The position numbers were made by a program, and so were the translations under genes. The notes under the pieces are model-generated. The model was given only the letters and a program-made list of their open reading frames with translations, made no database searches and was not told where the DNA came from. Below, piece after piece: positions 16,808 to 25,032 of a DNA stretch of 64,000 nucleotides. The number at the start of each line of letters is the position of its first letter. Position 1 is the stretch's first letter. The stretch comes from JAGPUQ01 sp036961295. GTDB taxonomy: Bacteria; Pseudomonadota; Gammaproteobacteria; Pseudomonadales; Porticoccaceae. Location: contig JBALVX010000001.1 of NCBI GenBank assembly GCA_036961295.1, positions 372,001-436,000 of the forward strand, written 5' to 3'.

Positions 16808-17413
16808 ATGAAACTAAAGTTATCGACAATGCTCACCCTGCAAGATGCCATTAACTGCCAGGTACATCCGCAGTGGCAGCAGCAGGGTTTTACCTGGTAT
16901 CGGGCGATTTGGGTGGAGTGCGCCGAACTGCTCGACCACCACGGCTGGAAATGGTGGAAGCATCAGGAAGCGGATGTGGATCAGGTTAAATTGGAGTTGA
17001 TCGACATTTGGCATTTTGGTTTGAGTATTTTGTTAATCCAGGGTGTAGCCGCGGATGCTATCAGCACGGCTTTGCAGGACGGTTTGCAGTCCCCGGCCGG
17101 TGATTTTAAGGATGATTTGGAGCAATTTACCCAGAATACGTTGGCGACGAAGGATTTCGATATTCCCGGCTTTGCTCGTTTAATGCAGGGTATTGATCTG
17201 GACTTCGATGAGCTTTACAGCCGCTACGTGGGCAAGAACGTGCTCAATCGCTTTCGTCAGGATCACGGCTATAAAACCGGTACCTACGAGAAAATCTGGC
17301 AGGGCAGGGAAGATAACGAGTGGTTGGTAGACCTGTGCCAGCAGCTCGACAGCGACAGCGAGACCTTTCAGCAAGACCTCTATAGCGGTTTACAGGCTCG
17401 CTATCCCGCTTAG
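16808..17413 (+). CDS. Dimeric-type dUTP diphosphatase
   Basis: This 201-residue all-alpha protein resembles the dUTPase_2 family (MazG-like fold). The metal-binding pattern appears as ECAELL (about 38-43) and ELIDIWH (about 60-66), with the aromatic WKWWK between them. Such enzymes hydrolyse dUTP to dUMP and keep uracil out of DNA. They differ from the trimeric E. coli Dut. The context with tatD and mdh gives no further clue. Confidence 0.75.
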   Translation: MKLKLSTMLTLQDAINCQVHPQWQQQGFTWYRAIWVECAELLDHHGWKWWKHQEADVDQVKLELIDIWHFGLSILLIQGVAADAISTALQDGLQSPAGDFKDDLEQFTQNTLATKDFDIPGFARLMQGIDLDFDELYSRYVGKNVLNRFRQDHGYKTGTYEKIWQGREDNEWLVDLCQQLDSDSETFQQDLYSGLQARYPA

Positions 17414-17480
17414 TTACGGGGCAGTCGCTGCCCAGTAGCTGTCCAATAACGGCGCAGCAAAGCAAACGGATAAAGAACGC

Positions 17481-17504
17481 AGCAAAGAAAGCTAGCAAAG
17501 AAAG
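17481..17504. repeat. Short direct repeat, 13-bp period
   Basis: AGCAAAGAAAG occurs at 17481-17491 and 17494-17504, with a partial AGCAAAG copy about 25 nt upstream. It lies in the mdh leader region. Confidence 0.65.
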
Positions 17505-17591
17505 ACGGTAAAGCGTGAAATCCCGGCCTCGATCCGTATAATTGTCGGCCTTTAGGCTTCCAGGCCTTATTCCTCAACCCGGAGAAACTCA

Positions 17592-18572
17592 GTGAAAGCA
17601 CCCGTACGCGTAACAGTCACCGGCGCAGCTGGCCAGATCAGCTATTCCCTTTTATTCCGTATCGCCGCTGGCGAAATGCTCGGCCCGGATCAGCCTGTTA
17701 TTTTACAGCTGCTGGAAATCACCCCGGCGTTGGAGGCGCTCAAAGGTGCCGCTATGGAACTGGACGATTGCGCGTTTCCGCTGTTGGCTGGAATCGTCCA
17801 GACCGACGATGCGGCCGTGGCGTTTAAAGATGCCGATTACGCTCTGTTGGTTGGCGCGCGGCCTCGTGGCCCGGGTATGGAACGCAAAGATTTACTCGAA
17901 GCTAACGCGGCGATTTTCTCTGCTCAAGGCAAAGCGATTAATACTCACTCCAGCCGCAATATTAGAGTGCTGGTGGTGGGTAATCCCGCGAACACCAATG
18001 CGCTGATTGCCCAGCGCAACGCTCCAGACATTAACCCGCGACAATTTACCGCGATGACTCGTCTGGATCACAATCGCTCAATGACGCAGATTGCGCAAAA
18101 AGTCGGTAAGACCATTAACGACGTCACCAATATGACCATCTGGGGTAATCACTCCGCGACTCAGTACCCGGATTTACATCACGCCAAGGTTGACGGCAAA
18201 ACCGCCATCGATCTGGTGGACCAGGCCTGGTACGAAAACGACTTTATCCCTACGGTACAACAACGTGGTGCCGCTATTATTAGCGCGCGCGGTGCTTCCA
18301 GTGCTGCGTCTGCCGCCAATGCCGCGATTTCGCATATGCGAACCTGGGCACTGGGCACGGCTGCTGGCGATTGGGCAAGCATGGGTGTCTACAGCGATGG
18401 CAGCTACGACATTACCAAAGGTTTGATTTATTCTTTCCCCTGCGTCTGTAACAACGGCGAGTGGGAAATTGTACAAGGCCTAAGCATCAACGAATTTTCA
18501 CGGGCTAAAATGCAAGCCACGGAAACCGAGTTGAGCGAAGAGCGGGATGCCGTTCAGCATTTGTTGCCCTAG
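17592..18572 (+). CDS. mdh: Malate dehydrogenase (NAD)
   Basis: This 326-residue enzyme oxidises malate to oxaloacetate in the TCA cycle. The cofactor motif is GAAGQISYSLLF (about 9-20), substrate arginines lie in ARPRGPGMERKDLL, and the proton relay is in TRLDHNRS and IWGNHS. The length and the AAGQISYSL form place it with the Burkholderia/Xanthomonas-type Mdh rather than the 312-residue E. coli type. The GTG start has GGAGAAA about 6 nt upstream. glcB at 33.6 kb supplies malate from the glyoxylate shunt. Confidence 0.95.
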   Translation: MKAPVRVTVTGAAGQISYSLLFRIAAGEMLGPDQPVILQLLEITPALEALKGAAMELDDCAFPLLAGIVQTDDAAVAFKDADYALLVGARPRGPGMERKDLLEANAAIFSAQGKAINTHSSRNIRVLVVGNPANTNALIAQRNAPDINPRQFTAMTRLDHNRSMTQIAQKVGKTINDVTNMTIWGNHSATQYPDLHHAKVDGKTAIDLVDQAWYENDFIPTVQQRGAAIISARGASSAASAANAAISHMRTWALGTAAGDWASMGVYSDGSYDITKGLIYSFPCVCNNGEWEIVQGLSINEFSRAKMQATETELSEERDAVQHLLP

Positions 18573-18614
18573 TATTGGCGCAAACGTAATAATCTAAATT
18601 GTTTCGGGAAAATT

Positions 18615-19091
18615 ATGGCTTATCCTAAAGTGGGTAATTTGGCTCCGGCCTTCAAACTGCGCAATCAGCACGACGAAGTTATTTCACTGCGGGATTACCG
18701 GGATAAAAAGAATGTTGTCGTATATTTTTATCCCAAAGCCATGACCCCCGGTTGTACGGTGCAGGCCTGCGGTATTCGAGATTACAAAAAGGAATTTGCC
18801 AAACTCGATACCGTAGTTTTTGCGCTTAGTCCGGACCCGGTGGCGCGCCTAAAGAAATTTGAAGATAAGCAAAGTCTTAATTTTGATTTGTTATCGGACG
18901 AAGACCACGCCATTGCCGAAAAATACGGGGTTTGGGGCTTAAAGAAATTTATGGGCCGCGAATATATAGGAATTTTGCGCAGCACCTTTATTATCGGTAA
19001 AGATGGCCGTTTAAAAGAGGTGATGGGCAAGGTTAATACCAAAACTCATCACGATGATGTGGCAGGCTGGATTAAAGCTAATCTGGATTAG
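18615..19091 (+). CDS. bcp: Thioredoxin-dependent thiol peroxidase (Bcp)
   Basis: This 158-residue peroxiredoxin of the BCP/PrxQ class reduces hydroperoxides. The active-site block is MTPGCTVQACGIRD, with peroxidatic Cys and resolving Cys five residues apart. LRSTFIIGKDGR is also typical. The downstream HxDxV pattern is kept (HHDDVAGW). It follows mdh at a short distance and may be cotranscribed. Confidence 0.92.
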   Translation: MAYPKVGNLAPAFKLRNQHDEVISLRDYRDKKNVVVYFYPKAMTPGCTVQACGIRDYKKEFAKLDTVVFALSPDPVARLKKFEDKQSLNFDLLSDEDHAIAEKYGVWGLKKFMGREYIGILRSTFIIGKDGRLKEVMGKVNTKTHHDDVAGWIKANLD

Positions 19092-19199
19092 TGCTTGCCT
19101 GGATTGGTTGTAACGCTGATCCGCTTGTTTACATACTTACGTTACATAGCCACGTTATATAGTTAACTAAAGTAATTTTTTCACAAATAGAGGTATTCA

Positions 19200-19538
19200 A
19201 TGTCTTTTTTTATTGCTTCCGCACTAGCCGCACCTGCCGCCGCTGGACCTTCTGAACCGAATCCGCTAATCACCATTGCTATGTTTGGTGGTTTGTTTGT
19301 TTTTATGTACTTTGTGATTATTCGCCCTCAGCAAAAACGTCGTAAAGAACATACCAATTTGGTGTCCAGTCTCAATAAGGGCGACGAAGTAGTAACCAAT
19401 AGCGGTATTCTGGGCAAAATCAGTAAAGTGGAAGGTAACTTTTTAATATTGGAAGTTTCCGACACCGTGGAACTCAAGTTTCAGAAAGATGCTATCCATG
19501 CCGTATTGCCCAAGGGCACTATTAAGGCCATTGCCTAA
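19200..19538 (+). CDS. yajC: Preprotein translocase accessory subunit YajC
   Basis: This 112-residue protein has an Ala/Pro-rich start, one membrane segment (about 24-43), the signature FMYFVIIRPQQKRRKEH, and a small beta domain with GDEVVTNSGILG. YajC associates with SecDF of the Sec translocon. It normally sits in tgt-yajC-secD-secF. Here neither tgt nor secDF is adjacent, so it is a solitary or second copy. A 13-bp perfect hairpin follows. Confidence 0.93.
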   Translation: MSFFIASALAAPAAAGPSEPNPLITIAMFGGLFVFMYFVIIRPQQKRRKEHTNLVSSLNKGDEVVTNSGILGKISKVEGNFLILEVSDTVELKFQKDAIHAVLPKGTIKAIA

Positions 19539-19562
19539 ATTTAGTTCTTCAGGCCTGATGAT

Positions 19563-19596
19563 CGAATTGTTTAACTATAAAATGTTAAACAATTCG
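19563..19596 (+). terminator. Hairpin after yajC
   Basis: CGAATTGTTTAAC and its perfect 13-bp reverse complement flank an 8-nt A/T loop. The following bases GTTCTTGT are only partly U-rich, so termination is likely but not certain. Confidence 0.6.
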
Positions 19597-19608
19597 GTTC
19601 TTGTGTCT

Positions 19609-19641
19609 ACTATCGGGTCTGCTGTCGGGGTTGCTGTCGGG
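19609..19641. repeat. Tandem repeat, 12-bp period
   Basis: TCTGCTGTCGGG and GTTGCTGTCGGG follow a partial ACTATCGGG copy. They lie between yajC and the next gene. Confidence 0.65.
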
Positions 19642-19712
19642 ATAGCATCGGCAGCGCAACAATATTTTTTCCTTAAGCTTGAGGGCGATCCTTGCCTGAG
19701 AGGATGCCCGAG

Positions 19713-20732
19713 ATGAACCCGGTGGAGCTTCCCGCTCGCTTATCCCTGGCGCAAACACCAACGCCACTCCAGCCTTTATCCCGATTAAGTCGCGAGCTGG
19801 GCGGCCCGAATATTTGGGTCAAGCGCGACGATTTAACCGGCTGCGCAGTCAGCGGTAACAAGGTTCGCAAGCTAGAATTCACACTTGCACGCGCCCTTGC
19901 CGAGGGCTGTGATACCTTAATTACCGCCGGGGGCTTACAGTCCAACCATTGCCGCGCCACCGCTATTCTCGGTGCCCAGCTCGGACTTAAAGTTCATTTA
20001 ATCCTGCGCCAGGAAGGTAGCGACACTACTTATCCCCAGGGTAATTTACTGCTCAGTGAATTAGCTGGCGCGGAAATTTCGATTTATTCAAAAACCGAAT
20101 ACCAACAAAACTCCCCTGCACTGTTCGAACAGTGGTCCCAGCATTATCGACAGCAGGGCGCTAAACCCTATTGCATTCCGGTGGGGGCCAGCGACGGCAC
20201 CGGGGTGTGGGGTTATATCGATTGCGCGCGAGAATTACACGATGATTTTCAGCGCGCGGGTATTCAGCCGGCGGCGATTGTTCACGCGACTGGTTCTGGG
20301 GGCACTCAGGCTGGACTCACCGCAGGTGCGGCACTGTATCAGTTGGACTGCCCGGTCATCGGCATTGCGGTCTGCGACAACGAGCGCTATTTTCTCGACA
20401 AGGTAAGAGCCGATTTGCGGGAGTGGAGCAGCTTGTATTCGCCTGCGCTGGATATCGACCAACTTAATATCAACGTCAACGGCCAGTATGTTGGCCCCGG
20501 TTATGCCCAGGCCTCTGCCGAGGTATTTGATACTATTGTCTTGGCGGCGAGCACCGAAGGCCTGATACTCGATCCGGTTTATACCGGTAAAGGCTTCCAC
20601 GGTCTGGTGACGGAAATCCGCAAGGGCCGCTTTAAGTTCGGCGATGATGTAGTATTTATTCATACCGGCGGGATTTTTGGTTTAATGGCGCAGGCCGAAA
20701 TGCTCACTACCCAGAGCCGAAGTAATACTTGA
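19713..20732 (+). CDS. D-cysteine desulfhydrase / ACC deaminase-family PLP enzyme
   Basis: This PLP fold-type II enzyme (339 residues from the chosen ATG) has the Lys block CAVSGNKVRKLEF, the following GGLQSNHCRA, and the phosphate-binding ATGSGGTQAGL. ACC deaminases and D-cysteine desulfhydrases share this pattern and are hard to separate by eye. Production of pyruvate, ammonia and sulfide from D-cysteine is the more usual assignment in gammaproteobacteria. ATG 19713 is chosen because GAGAGG lies 9 nt upstream; TTG 19692 and ATG 19704 are alternatives. Confidence 0.82.
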   Translation: MNPVELPARLSLAQTPTPLQPLSRLSRELGGPNIWVKRDDLTGCAVSGNKVRKLEFTLARALAEGCDTLITAGGLQSNHCRATAILGAQLGLKVHLILRQEGSDTTYPQGNLLLSELAGAEISIYSKTEYQQNSPALFEQWSQHYRQQGAKPYCIPVGASDGTGVWGYIDCARELHDDFQRAGIQPAAIVHATGSGGTQAGLTAGAALYQLDCPVIGIAVCDNERYFLDKVRADLREWSSLYSPALDIDQLNINVNGQYVGPGYAQASAEVFDTIVLAASTEGLILDPVYTGKGFHGLVTEIRKGRFKFGDDVVFIHTGGIFGLMAQAEMLTTQSRSNT

Positions 20733-20824
20733 CTATGAAGCTTACTCGATAAACCTTAACTAATAGTCGGCAGAACATGAAAGCCGAATGAAAAACACAT
20801 GAACAACAAGAATAAGACGACACG

Positions 20825-22207
20825 ATGAATGCTATACAGCAGATTATTGATTTTTTAAACGGCTCGTTGTGGAACTATGTGCTGCCGGTCGCCTTACTGG
20901 GTTTGGGGATTTACCTCACCCTGGGCTTGCGTGGTATTACGCTGACGCATATCGGTTTTGCTTTCCGTCAGCTGTTTGGCCGCCGTAAAGTTAGTGAGCG
21001 TAAAATTGACGACCGCAAAGAAGACGAGGCTGAGTACGAAGGAGAAATTAGCCCCTTTAATGCACTGATGACCGCGATGTCGGCAACCGTGGGTACCGGC
21101 AATATTGCGGGGGTGGCAACGGCCGTCGGCATCGGCGGCCCCGGCGCTTTGTTCTGGATGTGGTGCACCGCTTTGGTGGGTATGGCCACCAAGTATGCTG
21201 AAGCGGTACTGGCGGTACATTATCGCGAGACCGACGAGCTTGGGCAGAAAGTCGGTGGCCCCATGTACTACATTCGTAACGGTCTCGGCGAACGCTGGCG
21301 CTGGCTGGCGTTTTTGTTTGCACTGTTTGGCGCCTTTGCCGGTTTTGGTTTGGCCAACACCGTGCAATCCAACACCGTAGCCCAGGTGCTGAGTAATAGT
21401 TTTAATGTGCCGACGACGGTAACAGGTGTGGTGTTGGCGGTATTGGTGGCGGCGGTTATTTTGGGCGGCATTAAACGCATTGCTCACGTTGCCGGTGTAT
21501 TGGTGCCGTTTATGGCGCTGGCCTATATCATTGCGAGTGTCGCGGTGTTGGTGGTGAATATGGATGCCATTCCCGATGCCATTGTATTGATTTTTAAAAG
21601 CGCATTTTCACCGGTTGCAGCAACGGGTGGTTTTGCTGGTGCTGCAGTGATGGTAGCGATTCGCATGGGCGTGGCGCGGGGTATTTTTTCCAACGAGGCG
21701 GGGCTTGGCAGCGCACCCATTGCCCACGCGGCAGCAACAACCAACAGTCCGGTGCGGCAGGGCAGTATTGCCATGCTGGGTACCTTTCTCGATACCATCG
21801 TGATTTGCTCCTTAACCGGTCTGGTACTGGTATCCACGGGCGTGTGGAGCGGGAGTGAGCAGGGCGCGGTGATGACCGCCCAGGCGTTTCAGCAATCGCT
21901 GCCCTATGGCGATAAAATGGTCACGATTTGTTTGGTGTTGTTTGCCTTTACCACTATGCTGGGCTGGAGTTACTACGGTGAACGCTGTGCCGAATATTTA
22001 TTGGGGCCACGGGTGATCCTGCCGTTTCGCCTGCTTTGGGTTGCGGGTATATTTGTCGGCACTCAATTGAGCCTTAAAATGGTCTGGGATATTGCCGACG
22101 TGCTGAATGGATTGATGGCTCTGCCTAATTTACTAGCGCTGCTATTGTTGAGCCCCGTGGTGTTCCGTTTAACCCGGGTGTATTTCGCTAAACAGGATAA
22201 CGAGTGA
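20825..22207 (+). CDS. Sodium:alanine/glycine symporter (AGCS family)
   Basis: This 460-residue inner-membrane transporter has about ten hydrophobic segments. Family blocks are GTGNIAGVATAVGIGGPGALFWMW (near residues 95-118), KYAEAVLAVHYRE, and NEAGLGSAPIAHAAA. AGCS carriers import alanine or glycine with Na+. A charged cytoplasmic loop (KIDDRKEDEAEYEGE) lies after the first membrane span. The stop overlaps the next gene's GTG by 4 nt, so they are coupled. Confidence 0.9.
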   Translation: MNAIQQIIDFLNGSLWNYVLPVALLGLGIYLTLGLRGITLTHIGFAFRQLFGRRKVSERKIDDRKEDEAEYEGEISPFNALMTAMSATVGTGNIAGVATAVGIGGPGALFWMWCTALVGMATKYAEAVLAVHYRETDELGQKVGGPMYYIRNGLGERWRWLAFLFALFGAFAGFGLANTVQSNTVAQVLSNSFNVPTTVTGVVLAVLVAAVILGGIKRIAHVAGVLVPFMALAYIIASVAVLVVNMDAIPDAIVLIFKSAFSPVAATGGFAGAAVMVAIRMGVARGIFSNEAGLGSAPIAHAAATTNSPVRQGSIAMLGTFLDTIVICSLTGLVLVSTGVWSGSEQGAVMTAQAFQQSLPYGDKMVTICLVLFAFTTMLGWSYYGERCAEYLLGPRVILPFRLLWVAGIFVGTQLSLKMVWDIADVLNGLMALPNLLALLLLSPVVFRLTRVYFAKQDNE

Positions 22208-23118
22208 AAAATCTGTCCGATAAACTGGTGATCGCGATTTCCTCGCGGGTACTGTTTGACCTGAGCGAAAGCCACGAAATATTCCAGAGCGAAGGCCTGG
22301 AAGCTTACTCGCGCTACCAAATCGAGCACGAAGACGAAGCCCTCAAGCCCGGAGAAGCCTTTCCCCTGGTGCAAAAATTACTACGCATCAACGATAAGTT
22401 GTCGGGGGATACCCGGGTTGAAGTAATTTTGCTGTCGCGCAATTCCGCCGACACCGGACTGCGCATTTTTAACTCTATCCAGCACTACGGGCTCGATATC
22501 AGTCGCGCCGCGTTTTGTGGTGGCAGTAGTCCCTATCGCTACGTGAGCGCCTTTGGTTGTGATTTGTTTTTGTCCACTCACGCTGAAGATGTTCGCAATG
22601 CCCTGAGCAACGGTTTTGCCGCGGCGACTTTGCTGCCCTCCGGAAAAAGTAGCGAGGACAGCGATGAATTGCGTTTCGCTTTCGATGGCGATGCCGTGCT
22701 GTTTTCCGATGAGGCGGAGAAAGTCTATCAGCAAGAAGGCCTGGAGGCCTTTGCCCGCAGTGAGCAGGAGTCGGCAAAACAAGCACTGAGCGGCGGCCCC
22801 TTTAAAAACTTTCTGCAAACCTTGCACCGCTTACAGGCGGAGTTCCCCCCCGAGACCGGGCCTATTCGTACCGCGCTGGTGACGGCGCGCTCCGCACCTG
22901 CTCACGAGCGAGTGGTGCGCACCTTGCGAGAGTGGAATATCCGTATTGACGAATCGCTATTTTTAGGTGGCCTCGACAAAGGCGAGTTCCTTAAATCCTA
23001 TGGTGCCGACGTGTTCTTTGATGATCAACAGCAGCATTGCGAATCAGCCAGTTCCCATGTCGCCACGGGCCATGTTCCCCATGGTGTGGTCAACGAGGCT
23101 CTTAAAACCAAGGACTAA
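22204..23118 (+). CDS. 5'-nucleotidase (cytosolic IA-like family)
   Basis: This 304-residue protein matches the bacterial 5'-nucleotidase family related to cytosolic 5'-nucleotidase IA. Blocks are LVIAISSRVLFDL, a central FDGDAVLFSDEAE with acidic residues suited to metal binding, and FLGGLDKGEFLKSYGADVFFDDQ. It probably dephosphorylates nucleoside monophosphates. Coupling to the symporter by a 4-nt overlap suggests coexpression, but a joint role is not obvious. Confidence 0.82.
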   Translation: MKNLSDKLVIAISSRVLFDLSESHEIFQSEGLEAYSRYQIEHEDEALKPGEAFPLVQKLLRINDKLSGDTRVEVILLSRNSADTGLRIFNSIQHYGLDISRAAFCGGSSPYRYVSAFGCDLFLSTHAEDVRNALSNGFAAATLLPSGKSSEDSDELRFAFDGDAVLFSDEAEKVYQQEGLEAFARSEQESAKQALSGGPFKNFLQTLHRLQAEFPPETGPIRTALVTARSAPAHERVVRTLREWNIRIDESLFLGGLDKGEFLKSYGADVFFDDQQQHCESASSHVATGHVPHGVVNEALKTKD

Positions 23119-23237
23119 TAAGGTTGAACCGGGCTTAATAATGTCGGCACATTGATGGCTTGGCAGCCATCACTTTATTCTGTAAAGTAATAGATGTCTG
23201 TGTTTTTATACCCACTCCATCAAGGGGATCGTCCGGC

Positions 23238-24212
23238 ATGAAGCTCCAACAGTTGCGCTATATCTGGGAAGTCTCCCACCACGACCTTAATGTTTCAGCC
23301 ACCGCACAAAGCCTTTATACCTCGCAGCCGGGTATTAGTAAGCAAATTCGTCTGTTAGAAGATGAGCTGGGCGTAGAGATTTTTTCCCGCAGTGGCAAAC
23401 ATCTCACGCGGATTACGCCTCCAGGGGTAGAAATATTAAAGATTGCCGGAGAAATTCTTGGCAAAGTTGAGAGCATCAAACAACTCGCCCAGGAACACAG
23501 CTCCCCCAATCGGGGCAGTCTTTCTATTGCCACCACGCACACCCAGGCGCGTTATGCCCTGCCGAAAGTGATCGAAACCTTTATTGCCAAATACCCCGAT
23601 GTGTCGCTGCACATGAACCAGGGTACGCCGGTACAAATTTCGGAAATGGCTTCAGAGGGCGGCGTTGATTTTGCCATCGCAACCGAGGCGATGGAGTTAT
23701 ACAGCAACTTGTTGATGATGCCCTGTTATCGCTGGAACCGCTGTATTTTAGTACCGCGCGATCATCCCCTGTGCCAGCCTTCGGAGCTCAGTATTGAAGA
23801 CATCGCCAAGTACCCGATTGTGACCTATGTGTTTGGTTTTACCGGGCGCTCAAAACTGGACGAGGCGTTTCGCAGTAAGGGCCTGGAGCCGAAAATCGTG
23901 TTCACTGCGACAGATGCCGATGTCATTAAAACCTACGTGCGTTTGGGCCTGGGTATCGGCATTGTGGCCCACATGGCCTACGAGCCGGAAAAAGACAGCG
24001 ACCTGGTGGCACTTAATGTAGATCACCTGTTTGAAAGCAGTGTTACCGGTATTGGCTTTCGGCGCGGCACCTATTTGCGCAGCTTTATGTACGACTTTAT
24101 CGAGCGCTTTGCGCCCCATTTAACTCGGGACGTGGTGGATCAGGCCTGTGCTATTAGTGGTAAGGAAGAGTTGAATAACTACTTTGCCGGTTTTGAATTA
24201 CCGGTGTATTAG
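23238..24212 (+). CDS. cysB: LysR-type regulator of cysteine biosynthesis
   Basis: This 324-residue protein has the exact length of enterobacterial CysB and opens MKLQQLRYIWEVSHHDLNVS. The helix-turn-helix covers about residues 19-40 (TAQSLYTSQPGISKQIRLLE). The effector domain has THTQARYALP, the sulfate/N-acetylserine pocket region of CysB. It activates sulfate-assimilation genes when O- or N-acetylserine accumulates. The downstream ATG at 23238 is preferred to an upstream extension because it gives the family N-terminus. Confidence 0.94.
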   Translation: MKLQQLRYIWEVSHHDLNVSATAQSLYTSQPGISKQIRLLEDELGVEIFSRSGKHLTRITPPGVEILKIAGEILGKVESIKQLAQEHSSPNRGSLSIATTHTQARYALPKVIETFIAKYPDVSLHMNQGTPVQISEMASEGGVDFAIATEAMELYSNLLMMPCYRWNRCILVPRDHPLCQPSELSIEDIAKYPIVTYVFGFTGRSKLDEAFRSKGLEPKIVFTATDADVIKTYVRLGLGIGIVAHMAYEPEKDSDLVALNVDHLFESSVTGIGFRRGTYLRSFMYDFIERFAPHLTRDVVDQACAISGKEELNNYFAGFELPVY

Positions 24213-24256
24213 TCGAGTTGAGAATACGTAAGTATTTATCTTTAAGCCCTTACCGG

Positions 24257-24280
24257 TATTGCTACTGCTATTGCTAGTGA
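24257..24280. repeat. Tandem repeat, 2 x 12 bp
   Basis: TATTGCTACTGC is followed by TATTGCTAGTGA in the cysB-thrH gap. Confidence 0.65.
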
Positions 24281-24332
24281 AGCTTTGAAGTCTTAAAGTA
24301 GCATCCGTTTTTTTATCTTCTGGAGACAATTT

Positions 24333-24950
24333 GTGGAAATCGCGTGCCTTGATCTGGAAGGCGTATTAATCCCTGAAATCTGGATCGCCTTTGCCGAAAA
24401 AACTGGCATTGATGCCTTGCGAGCGACCACCCGCGATATACCCGACTACGATGTGTTGATGCGCCAACGTCTCGCGCTGCTCGATCAACATGGTTTGGGT
24501 TTAAATGAAATTCAGGAGGTCATCGAGACCTTAAGCCCGCTGGAGGGTGCCGTAGAATTTGTCGACTGGTTACGGGAACGCTTTCAAGTAGTGATTTTGT
24601 CCGACACCTTTTACGAATTTTCCCAACCCCTAATGCGACAACTGGGTTTTCCGACCTTACTGTGTCACAAGCTGGAAGTGGATAAAAGTGGCAAGGTAGT
24701 CGATTACAAACTGCGTCAGGTCAATCCCAAACGACAAGCAGTCCTGGCGCTAAAAACCCTGTATTACCGCATTATTGCCGCCGGTGATTCCTATAACGAC
24801 ACCACCATGTTGGCCGAAGCCGATGCCGGAATTTTGTTTATGGCACCGGATAATGTCATTGCCGAATTCCCTCAATTCCCAGCGGTACATAGTTACGAGG
24901 ATCTGAAGCGGGAGTTTATTAAAGCCAGTAACCGAGAGCTCACGCTGTAA
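24333..24950 (+). CDS. thrH: Bifunctional phosphoserine phosphatase / homoserine kinase ThrH
   Basis: This 205-residue HAD protein opens MEIACLDLEGVLIPEIWIAFAE, the ThrH form of motif I. Motif II is ILSDTFYEF and motif IV is AAGDSYNDTTML. In Pseudomonas ThrH acts as phosphoserine phosphatase and can phosphorylate homoserine using phosphoserine. The GTG start is preceded by GGAGAC. The cysB-(cysH)-thrH-pabB order resembles Pseudomonas, with cysH missing here. Confidence 0.93.
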   Translation: MEIACLDLEGVLIPEIWIAFAEKTGIDALRATTRDIPDYDVLMRQRLALLDQHGLGLNEIQEVIETLSPLEGAVEFVDWLRERFQVVILSDTFYEFSQPLMRQLGFPTLLCHKLEVDKSGKVVDYKLRQVNPKRQAVLALKTLYYRIIAAGDSYNDTTMLAEADAGILFMAPDNVIAEFPQFPAVHSYEDLKREFIKASNRELTL

Positions 24951-24984
24951 GCGCTTAAGCTTGCTGCTTTTAATTTACTGCTTC

Positions 24985-25032
24985 AAAGCCTTTAGCCAAA
25001 AAAAGCCTTTAGCTAAAATTTAGAGCCTTTAG
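24985..25032. repeat. Repeat across the pabB stop codon, 3 copies
   Basis: AAAGCCTTTAGC occurs at 24985-24996 and 25002-25013, and AGCCTTTAG again at 25024-25032. The middle copy contains the pabB stop codon and the third lies in its last codons. Confidence 0.75.
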
